From contig NZ_CAJTQC010000051.1 in assembly GCF_910578445.1 (NCBI RefSeq), positions 1 through 5,156 of the forward strand: a stretch of DNA of 5,156 nt, given 5' to 3'. Below are positions 1 through 5,156 of this stretch, piece after piece. The translations under genes and the position numbers were made by a program. Under the pieces are notes generated by a model. That model saw only the letters and a program-made list of their open reading frames with translations. It did no database searches and was not told where the DNA came from. Within the stretch, counting starts at the first letter, position 1. Each line of letters opens with the position of its first letter. Origin of the DNA: an uncultured Duncaniella sp. Its GTDB lineage: Bacteria; Bacteroidota; Bacteroidia; Bacteroidales; Muribaculaceae.

Positions 1-12
1 TGTTCTCTTTAG

Positions 13-85
13 AGCGAAAAACGGGACTCGAACCCGCGACCCCAACCTTGGCAAGGTTGTGCTCTACCAACTGAGCTATTTTCGC
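13..85 (-). tRNA. tRNA-Gly (anticodon GCC)
   Basis: Read on the minus strand, the sequence folds into a complete 73-nt cloverleaf. The acceptor stem GCGAAAA pairs with TTTTCGC, the D stem is GCTC/GAGC, and the anticodon stem CAACC/GGTTG closes a loop TTGCCAA with anticodon GCC. The variable loop is 5 nt, and the T arm carries TTCGAGT with a 5-bp stem whose first pair is a G-U wobble. The discriminator base is U. Anticodon GCC reads the glycine codons GGC and GGU. CCA is not encoded (the next bases are CTA), so it must be added after transcription. The gene has its own promoter at 129-160 and is divergent from gpmA. Its terminator lies beyond the window edge or is not visible in the remaining 12 nt. 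Confidence 0.97.
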
Positions 86-101
86 GTTTTTGGTAAGCTT
101 T

Positions 102-121
102 AAACGGTGTCATTTCCGTTT
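102..121 (-). other. Small inverted repeat in the tRNA-Gly leader
   Basis: AAACGG (102-107) and CCGTTT (116-121) form a perfect 6-bp inverted repeat around an 8-nt loop. It lies between the tRNA-Gly promoter and the mature tRNA, so it would sit at or next to the 5' end of the primary transcript. It could protect the end or affect processing of the leader, but a 6-bp repeat can also arise by chance. No function is assigned. Confidence 0.35.
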
Positions 122-128
122 TGCGTTG

Positions 129-160
129 CAAAGGTAGGGACTTATTCTGTACTGTGCAAA
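129..160 (-). promoter_or_regulatory. Bacteroidota-type promoter for tRNA-Gly
   Basis: On the minus strand there is a -33 TTTG (157-160), a spacer of exactly 20 nt, and a -7 box TACCTTTG (129-136). This matches the Bacteroidota primary sigma consensus TTTG-N19-21-TAnnTTTG at every defined position. The start of transcription is expected near 122-124, which gives a pre-tRNA 5' leader of roughly 37 nt. The bases after the -7 box (CAACGC) form a GC-rich discriminator, a property of stable-RNA promoters in many bacteria. Confidence 0.88.
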
Positions 161-248
161 TATTTCCAGTGTATTTAACTGTTGTTAACTTATTTCGGGG
201 CTATTTGGTGATTATGTGTTAATGGATGTGAATAAAATAGCCGTTTTT

Positions 249-278
249 TTTGAACTATAAATGAAGAGCCGATGTTTC
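249..278 (+). promoter_or_regulatory. Weak candidate promoter for gpmA
   Basis: TTTG at 249-252 is followed after 18 nt by GATGTTTC (271-278). That octamer matches four of the six defined bases of the Bacteroidota -7 box TAnnTTTG. The spacer is one base below the usual range. The position is sensible, implying a leader of about 20-25 nt before the ATG at 307. No better match was found between the tRNA-Gly promoter and gpmA. This is a tentative assignment. Confidence 0.25.
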
Positions 279-306
279 TATGATATTATAATATATGTAT
301 TCGCTT

Positions 307-996
307 ATGAAAAATCTCATACTTTTGCGCCACGGACAAAGTGAGTGGAATCTTGAAAACCGTTTTACAGGCTGGACTGATGTGGAGCTTTCGCCAAAAG
401 GAAGGGAAGAGGCACGACATGCAGGCGAGCTTATAGCGGCTTTAGGTCTCAAACCGCGCTATTGTTTTACTTCTTATCTGAGACGAGCAATCCAGACTCT
501 CGACATCGCCCTTGACGCGATGGACAGGATGTGGCTGCCTGTTGTCAAGGACTGGCATCTTAATGAGCGCCACTATGGGGCTCTTCAGGGACTGAACAAG
601 GCTGCGACTGCGGAGAAATATGGCGATGAGCAGGTCCACATATGGAGGCGCAGCTATGATGTCGCTCCCCCTGCGCTTCAGGCCGACGATGAGCGTTTCC
701 CCGGAAGCGAAGAGCGCTACGCTCTTCTCGGCAAGGATTCATTGCCGTTGACCGAGTCGCTGAAAGATACGGTGGCGCGTGTGAAACCGTGTTGGGAAGA
801 ACTTATCGCACCTGCGCTCGGCATATATGATACGGTTTTTGTAGCTGCCCACGGCAATTCGCTCCGAGCATTGGTCATGATGCTGCTTGGCAAGACTCCC
901 GATGAAATAGTCGCCGAGGAGATTCCGACAGGAGTACCGCGTGTGCTCGAACTGACCGACCGTCTCGAAGTAAAGTCAGACCGCTACCTGAAGTAA
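307..996 (+). CDS. gpmA: 2,3-bisphosphoglycerate-dependent phosphoglycerate mutase
   Basis: Cytosolic glycolytic/gluconeogenic enzyme that interconverts 3-phosphoglycerate and 2-phosphoglycerate through a phosphohistidine, primed by 2,3-bisphosphoglycerate. The 229-aa product opens with the family signature LLRHGQSEWN, where His9 is the predicted phosphorylated residue. It is followed by NRFTGWTDVELS (residues 18-29). Other active-site positions are present: Arg60 (YLRRAIQTL), Glu87 (LNERHYGALQG) and His182 (AHGNSLRALV). The start at 307 is preferred because family members typically begin a few residues before the RHG motif. An in-frame ATG at 295 would add only four residues (MYSL). The protein ends at DRYLK, about 20 residues shorter than the 250-aa E. 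coli enzyme, so it lacks most of the flexible C-terminal tail. No Shine-Dalgarno sequence is visible, as usual in Bacteroidota. The gene is divergent from tRNA-Gly, convergent with tRNA-His and probably monocistronic, ending at the hairpin at 1023-1055. Confidence 0.96.
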   Translation: MKNLILLRHGQSEWNLENRFTGWTDVELSPKGREEARHAGELIAALGLKPRYCFTSYLRRAIQTLDIALDAMDRMWLPVVKDWHLNERHYGALQGLNKAATAEKYGDEQVHIWRRSYDVAPPALQADDERFPGSEERYALLGKDSLPLTESLKDTVARVKPCWEELIAPALGIYDTVFVAAHGNSLRALVMMLLGKTPDEIVAEEIPTGVPRVLELTDRLEVKSDRYLK

Positions 997-1018
997 TATA
1001 ATGATTAGGAATATGAAT

Positions 1019-1058
1019 AAAAAAATGAGGCTTGGAATCAATCCGAGCCTCATTTATT
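1019..1058. terminator. Bidirectional intrinsic terminator between gpmA and tRNA-His
   Basis: The left arm 1023-1036 pairs with the right arm 1042-1055 over 14 bp, with a single T-G wobble and a 5-nt loop (ATCAA). On the plus strand the stem ends in TTTATT and would stop gpmA transcripts. On the minus strand the run of seven A at 1019-1025 becomes a run of seven T at the hairpin's 3' side, so the same element should terminate the convergent tRNA-His transcript, and more strongly. It lies 22 nt after the gpmA stop codon and about 20 nt beyond the tRNA-His 3' end. Confidence 0.88.
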
Positions 1059-1078
1059 GGGCAAAATTACTTACTTAG

Positions 1079-1152
<74 letters not shown>

Positions 1153-1174
1153 CATGTTTCTTGGTTTTGCGCTG

Positions 1175-1206
1175 CAAAGGTAGGACGTTTTTTTGGAACT
1201 GCCAAA
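1175..1206 (-). promoter_or_regulatory. Bacteroidota-type promoter for tRNA-His
   Basis: On the minus strand there is a -33 TTTG (1203-1206), a 20-nt spacer and a -7 box TACCTTTG (1175-1182), a perfect match to the Bacteroidota consensus. Transcription should start near 1168-1170, leaving a short 5' leader of about 15 nt. The -7 box and the following bases are almost identical to those of the tRNA-Gly promoter (118-138 against 1164-1184: 20 of 21 bases match), including the GC-rich discriminator (here CAGCGC). Confidence 0.88.
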
Positions 1207-1362
1207 TTTATTGCAAACTTTTTTTGATAAAATGTGAAAATTTTCCAAAATCGTTCAATTTACACCTATGATGCGGGTATTTCCCGTCATGAAACTGATG
1301 GTTTGCATCGAGTCTGATTATAAAAAATCCTTTACTATATATAATAGGCGGAAAATTATTGC

Positions 1363-1370
1363 TAACTTTG
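1363..1370 (+). promoter_or_regulatory. -7 box of the lepA promoter
   Basis: TAACTTTG matches the Bacteroidota -7 consensus TAnnTTTG at all six defined positions and ends 8 nt before the lepA ATG at 1379. The expected -33 position (about 1338-1343) holds TATATA and not TTTG, so the upstream element is weak or absent. If this box is used, transcription starts about 0-4 nt before the start codon. The box also lies inside the in-frame upstream extension of lepA, which argues against any start earlier than 1379. Confidence 0.65.
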
Positions 1371-1378
1371 CAGTCAGT

Positions 1379-3166
1379 ATGAAAAATATCCGCAATTTCT
1401 GTATAATAGCCCATATTGACCACGGCAAGAGTACACTTGCCGACCGTCTTCTTGAGTATACCAACACCGTTGCCGGAAAGGACCTGCAGGCGCAGGTGCT
1501 CGACGACATGGATCTGGAGCGCGAACGTGGAATCACAATCAAGAGCCATGCTATCCAGATGAATTATCGTCTGAATGGCGAGGACTATGTGTTGAATCTG
1601 ATTGACACTCCGGGACACGTGGACTTCTCATACGAGGTGTCGCGCTCGATAGCTGCCTGTGAGGGTGCTCTTCTGATTGTCGACGCTTCGCAGGGCATTC
1701 AGGCTCAGACCATCTCGAACCTTTATATGGCCATTGACAACAATCTTGAGATTATTCCGGTAATCAACAAGGTGGATCTTGACAGTGCGAAGCCTGAGGA
1801 GGTCGAGGACCAGATTGTGGATCTTCTCGGATGTGACCCTGAGGAGGTAATCCGGGCCAGCGGAAAGACCGGCATCGGTGTGCCTGAAATCCTTCAGGCC
1901 ATCATCGAGCGCGTCCCTGCTCCCAAAGGCAATCCCGCAGAGCCTCTTCAGGCCTTGATTTTCGACTCTGTGTTCAATCCGTTCAGAGGTATCATCGCAT
2001 ATTTCAAAATTGTCAACGGCACGATACGTAAGAACGATTTCGTGAAGTTTGTCGCGACCGGCAAGGAATACAATGCCGATGAAATCGGTGTGCTGAAACT
2101 CGACATGCAGCCGTGTCAGGAACTTTCGGCCGGCAATGTCGGATATATCATTTCAGGCATCAAGACTTCGCGTGAAGTGAAAGTGGGTGATACGATAACC
2201 CATGTCAACACTCCGTGTGAGAATGCAATCGACGGTTTTGAGGAAGTGAAGCCGATGGTATTTGCCGGTGTCTATCCGATTGAGACGGAGGATTTCGAGA
2301 ACCTGCGTTCGTCGCTTGAAAAACTTCAGCTCAACGACGCATCGCTCACTTTCCAGCCCGAATCGTCGATGGCTCTCGGATTCGGATTCCGTTGCGGTTT
2401 CCTCGGGCTTCTTCACATGGAAATCATTCAGGAGCGCCTCGGACGCGAGTTTGACATGGATGTCATCACCACCGTCCCCAACGTTTCATACCGTGTCTTT
2501 GACAAGCACGGCACGATGACCGAAGTCCACAACCCTTCGGGGCTGCCCGAACCGACACTCATCGACCACATTGAAGAGCCTTATATCCGCGCGTCAATCA
2601 TCACCGCCGCCGACTATATAGGCCCGATAATGACCCTCTGCCTTGCCAAGCGAGGCGAGCTCGTCAAGCAGGAATATATCTCGGGCAACCGCATGGAGCT
2701 CATTTTCGATATGCCGCTCGGTGAAATCGTGATTGACTTCTATGATAAGCTTAAGAGCATTTCGAAGGGCTATGCTTCGTTTGACTATCATCTCCATGAC
2801 TTCCGCGAGTCAAAGCTCGTCAAGCTCGACATTCTTCTCAACGGCGAGAGCGTCGACGCGCTGTCGACTCTTACCCATGTCGACAATGCCGTCACTTTCG
2901 GCCGTCGGATGTGTGAGAAACTCAAGGAGCTTATTCCTCGCCAGCAGTTTGACATTGCCATTCAGGCTGCCATCGGCGCTAAGATCATAGCCCGCGAAAC
3001 CATCAAGGCTGTGCGAAAGGACGTGACTGCCAAGTGTTACGGCGGCGACATCTCGCGTAAGCGCAAGCTCCTTGAAAAGCAGAAGAAGGGTAAAAAGCGC
3101 ATGAAACAGATCGGTTCGGTAGAAGTTCCGCAGAAAGCTTTCCTTGCGGTCCTGAAGCTTGACTGA
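1379..3166 (+). CDS. lepA: Elongation factor 4 (ribosomal GTPase LepA)
   Basis: Translational GTPase that binds the ribosome; proposed roles are back-translocation of stalled ribosomes and help in 30S biogenesis. The 595-aa product is close to the 599 aa of E. coli LepA and looks complete. GTPase motifs: G1 AHIDHGKST (residues 11-19), G2 around GITIKS (51-56), G3 DTPGH (77-81), G4 NKVD (130-133) and G5 SGKTG (161-165, where E. coli has SAKTG). The EF-G-like beta-barrel domain II, domains III and V follow. The C-terminal LepA-specific domain has the diagnostic stretch AKCYGGDISRKRK (551-563) and the basic run KQKKGKKRMK. No EF-G domain IV is present, as expected. The start at 1379 (MKNIRNFCIIAHIDHGKST) is the usual family N-terminus. 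An open frame continues 37 codons upstream to 1268, but those residues are unlike LepA and contain the probable promoter. A 57-nt gap without an obvious terminator separates it from the downstream regulator. Confidence 0.97.
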   Translation: MKNIRNFCIIAHIDHGKSTLADRLLEYTNTVAGKDLQAQVLDDMDLERERGITIKSHAIQMNYRLNGEDYVLNLIDTPGHVDFSYEVSRSIAACEGALLIVDASQGIQAQTISNLYMAIDNNLEIIPVINKVDLDSAKPEEVEDQIVDLLGCDPEEVIRASGKTGIGVPEILQAIIERVPAPKGNPAEPLQALIFDSVFNPFRGIIAYFKIVNGTIRKNDFVKFVATGKEYNADEIGVLKLDMQPCQELSAGNVGYIISGIKTSREVKVGDTITHVNTPCENAIDGFEEVKPMVFAGVYPIETEDFENLRSSLEKLQLNDASLTFQPESSMALGFGFRCGFLGLLHMEIIQERLGREFDMDVITTVPNVSYRVFDKHGTMTEVHNPSGLPEPTLIDHIEEPYIRASIITAADYIGPIMTLCLAKRGELVKQEYISGNRMELIFDMPLGEIVIDFYDKLKSISKGYASFDYHLHDFRESKLVKLDILLNGESVDALSTLTHVDNAVTFGRRMCEKLKELIPRQQFDIAIQAAIGAKIIARETIKAVRKDVTAKCYGGDISRKRKLLEKQKKGKKRMKQIGSVEVPQKAFLAVLKLD

Positions 3167-3223
3167 TGCCATAAAAGCTTGAAAAACAATCATATCTCTC
3201 CACACTATAGTATCTTAATCAGC

Positions 3224-4951
3224 ATGAAGGTAATCATACAGATAGTATTAATATTGGCGATGTCGTTGACGTCGCCTTTCATGCTTCATGCCGATACGAT
3301 AAACGGAAGGGATACGATCAATGACTATTTGGTGGCTCTTGAGAATAATCCCAACGACAGGCAGCTCCTTAAGACTGTGGCGTTCTACTATATGAATATA
3401 GGTGATGTCAACAAGTCAAGGGAATATGCCAATAGACTTCTGAAGCTTGGTGAACTCACCGGCGACAGGGATTACTGCGAACTCTACGGGCGTATCGTGC
3501 TCGGCTCGTCGTTTCTCAATGAGGATGCCTCCGAATGTTTCCGTCAGCTTGAGGAAGCCCGTGTCATAGCCGAGAATACTCAGAACCACGATGCTTTGCT
3601 CTCGATTGATAACAGTATGGCGATGTATTATATGTTCGTACACAACGACAACTACACCGCTACCTCCTATTACTACAGGGCGCTTGAAGAAGCCAAGGCT
3701 ATAAACGATGAACGACGTTACGGCATAATCCTGTCTAACCTTTCGGGGGCCTATATAGTTATGAACGATGTTTCCGGACAGAAACTTGCCGAGCAATCCC
3801 ACGAAATTGCGTTGAAGAGGGGTGACCCGATTCCGTTATACTATGCCAAAGAGGCTCTTACTCAATTCTATCTTCTTTCCGACAGCCTTGACAGGGTGGA
3901 AACTCTGATAGGTGAGATTGAGAAGCTTCACTACGAAGGTGGTTTCGGTGGTGATCCGGAGCTGTATCTCCTGAAAGCAAGGCTTGCTGAGAAACGTGGT
4001 GATGTCTCCCGGGCTTATGCCAACTATGCCCTTGCTATGGAGAATTTTAAGAACTCTGACATATCGGAAATTTCAGCTACCTATTTGTCTTATGCCGGTT
4101 TGTTGCGTCGCGACAACAAGGTGCAGTCTGCCATCAAGGTGCTGGAACATGGACTTGACCACGTCAACTCGTCGGACATGAAGATACATTCGCCTGAAAT
4201 AATCAGGGAACTGGTCTATGCCTATCGTGATGCCGGTAATTATAAGAAAGCTCTTGACTACAGTCTGGAGTATCAGGCCTATCAGGACAGCATCTTTCAG
4301 CTGAGTCGCGAGCGGGCTTTGCAGGAAAACCGTATCCGCCATGAGGTCTATGCCAACGAGCGTTTGATTGATGAGCAGAAAATGGAACTGATGTCTACGC
4401 GCCATAAGATAGTCTTGCTGGCGGTGTGTGTAGTGGCTGTTTTGATGCTGTTGGGGCTGACATATTATAATTACCGCAAGAAAGACAGGCTTTATCGTGC
4501 TATTGTGTCGCAGAACAGTGAGTATATTTCACGGGAACAGATGCTTCTCGAAGAGCTCGAAAAGACCAAGAAGCACAAGCCCTCGACTGGAACACTGTCT
4601 GAGGACAAGGCCGACAGTCTGATGTCGCGTTTCACGGCCATGATGTCGGTCGAAAAACTTTTTACAGATTCGTCAATCACTGTCGGTGCTATAGCCGAGA
4701 GGCTTGGCACTAACCGCACCTATCTCTCGCGGGCAATCAATGATTCGACGGGAAAGACATTCACTCAGATTGTCAATGAATATCGCATAAGGGAGGCCAT
4801 ATCGCTAATCTCCGACCTTACGGCAAACATGCCTTTGAAGCAGATATGCGCCGAAGTGGGGTTCAGTTCGCTATCGACATTCTACACCACTTTTCAGGCG
4901 ACAACCGGAATGACTCCTGCGCGCTACCGGGCTCAGCTTAAAGAAATGTAG
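3224..4951 (+). CDS. Membrane-spanning TPR sensor with cytoplasmic AraC-type HTH
   Basis: Predicted one-component transmembrane transcription regulator of 575 aa. Residues 1-23 form a signal peptide (MKVIIQIVLILAMSLTSPF then MLHA), with likely cleavage before Asp24. Residues about 45-357 hold roughly six degenerate TPR-like helical hairpins, for example YAKEALTQFYLL, LYLLKARLAEKRGDVSRAYANYALAM and LVYAYRDAGNYKKALDYSLEY. A charged, probably coiled-coil segment (about 350-393) leads to one membrane helix at about 396-415 (IVLLAVCVVAVLMLLGLTYY). The following NYRKKDR fits a cytoplasmic C-terminus. After a linker, two AraC/XylS helix-turn-helices occupy about 485-569 (AIAERLGTNRTYLSRAIND; ICAEVGFSSLSTFYTTFQ), ending with TGMTPARYR. 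The TPR region should be periplasmic and the HTH bound to DNA. Signal and targets are unknown. The start at 3224 is chosen because it places the signal peptide at the N-terminus; an in-frame TTG at 3179 would add 15 polar residues. It may be co-transcribed with lepA. Confidence 0.9.
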   Translation: MKVIIQIVLILAMSLTSPFMLHADTINGRDTINDYLVALENNPNDRQLLKTVAFYYMNIGDVNKSREYANRLLKLGELTGDRDYCELYGRIVLGSSFLNEDASECFRQLEEARVIAENTQNHDALLSIDNSMAMYYMFVHNDNYTATSYYYRALEEAKAINDERRYGIILSNLSGAYIVMNDVSGQKLAEQSHEIALKRGDPIPLYYAKEALTQFYLLSDSLDRVETLIGEIEKLHYEGGFGGDPELYLLKARLAEKRGDVSRAYANYALAMENFKNSDISEISATYLSYAGLLRRDNKVQSAIKVLEHGLDHVNSSDMKIHSPEIIRELVYAYRDAGNYKKALDYSLEYQAYQDSIFQLSRERALQENRIRHEVYANERLIDEQKMELMSTRHKIVLLAVCVVAVLMLLGLTYYNYRKKDRLYRAIVSQNSEYISREQMLLEELEKTKKHKPSTGTLSEDKADSLMSRFTAMMSVEKLFTDSSITVGAIAERLGTNRTYLSRAINDSTGKTFTQIVNEYRIREAISLISDLTANMPLKQICAEVGFSSLSTFYTTFQATTGMTPARYRAQLKEM

Positions 4952-4982
4952 AGGTGTAGGTGTTCCTATATATTAAAGATAT

Positions 4983-5037
4983 TAAAGCGCCGTTGCTGTC
5001 GTCCGTACTTCCGGAAACAGCAACGGCGCTTTATTAT
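4983..5037 (+). terminator. Strong hairpin terminator after the TPR-AraC gene
   Basis: The left arm 4983-4999 pairs perfectly with the right arm 5017-5033 over 17 bp (core GCGCCGTTGCTGT/ACAGCAACGGCGC), around a 17-nt loop. The loop can itself form a 4-bp stem (TCCG/CGGA). The 3' side ends in TTTATTAT. It begins 31 nt after the stop codon of the regulator gene. The minus-strand side also has a T-rich tail (TTTAATATC), so it might act in both directions, but no gene on the right that would use it is established. Confidence 0.85.
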
Positions 5038-5156
5038 CGGGTGGAGAGTATGCGTTTCAATCCGGATTCTTATGCGGTTGAAAAGATGATAAATTATTAT
5101 AATTTTAACGTGAGTTCGATATAAGAAATCAGAACAACGTCAATTGATTGTCCGAC
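5038..5156. other. AT-rich right edge with no supported gene
   Basis: About 120 nt follow the terminator up to the window edge. The sequence is AT-rich, especially 5090-5110. No tRNA, strong promoter match or convincing coding start was seen. A 24-codon plus-strand frame (5050-5124) and a 19-codon minus-strand frame open at the edge (stop at 5097-5099) exist, but neither carries recognisable protein features. The minus-strand frame could be the last residues of a convergent gene; this cannot be decided from what is visible. Confidence 0.4.

Noticed and set aside
1271..1290. Small stem-loop ATGCGGG/CCCGTCAT upstream of lepA
   Set aside because: It has seven pairs with a bulge and no T tail. 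If lepA starts near 1375 it lies outside both transcripts. It is probably chance, although it could be an operator.
1302..1334. TTTG at 1302-1305 with a possible -7 box ATCCTTTA as an alternative lepA promoter
   Set aside because: The -7 candidate matches only three of six defined bases. The TAACTTTG at 1363-1370 is a much better match.
1268..1378. 37-codon in-frame extension upstream of lepA
   Set aside because: The extra residues do not resemble LepA, the family N-terminus starts at MKNIRNF, and a perfect -7 box lies inside the extension just before the ATG at 1379.
1208..1618. 136-codon open frame on the minus strand over the lepA promoter and start
   Set aside because: It overlaps the well-supported lepA 5' region in antisense and has no recognisable domain, so it is best explained as a shadow of lepA codon use.
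3155..3182. Direct repeat AAGCTTGA at the lepA end and in the intergenic gap
   Set aside because: It is only 8 bases, two copies 20 nt apart, one of them within codons of lepA. There is no sign of a binding site or a terminator.
2810..3205. 131-codon minus-strand open frame over the lepA 3' end
   Set aside because: It is antisense to the highly conserved LepA C-terminal domain, with no promoter or family features of its own.
3179..3223. TTG start adding 15 residues to the TPR-AraC regulator
   Set aside because: The added residues (MKNNHISPHYSILIS) would put a polar stretch before the signal peptide. The ATG at 3224 gives a normal signal peptide.
5050..5124. 24-codon plus-strand ORF after the last terminator (MRFNPDSYAVEK and on)
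   Set aside because: It is very short, has no promoter or ribosome-binding signal and no recognisable family. An ORF of this length is expected by chance.

Overview
The window looks like chromosomal core sequence from a member of the Bacteroidales (phylum Bacteroidota), possibly a Muribaculaceae- or Bacteroides-like gut commensal. Three things point there. The promoters have the Bacteroidota form (TTTG, about 20 nt, then TAnnTTTG). The coding starts have no recognisable Shine-Dalgarno sequence. One gene encodes a periplasmic TPR / membrane / cytoplasmic AraC-type regulator, a layout common in this phylum. The family assignment is an inference; the phylum is fairly safe.

Layout, left to right. 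(1) tRNA-Gly(GCC) on the minus strand at 13-85, with a clear promoter at 129-160. (2) Head-to-head with it, gpmA on the plus strand (307-996), a 2,3-bisphosphoglycerate-dependent phosphoglycerate mutase. (3) A strong hairpin at 1023-1055 that can act as a terminator on both strands, between gpmA and the convergent tRNA-His. (4) tRNA-His(GTG) on the minus strand at 1079-1152, with a promoter (1175-1206) nearly identical in its core to that of tRNA-Gly. (5) lepA on the plus strand (1379-3166), encoding elongation factor 4, with a perfect -7 box just upstream of its start codon. (6) After a 57-nt gap without a visible terminator or promoter, a 575-aa TPR / transmembrane / AraC-HTH regulator (3224-4951). 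(7) A very strong hairpin terminator (4983-5033), then about 120 nt of AT-rich sequence with no supportable gene.

The genes are mostly housekeeping: translation (two tRNAs and LepA) and glycolysis/gluconeogenesis (GpmA). The exception is the membrane-spanning regulator, whose signal and targets cannot be read from this window. No mobile element, CRISPR array, defence system or other accessory island is visible. The points most worth a second look are the shared extended tRNA promoter, the near-leaderless arrangement of lepA, and the possible co-transcription of the regulator with lepA.
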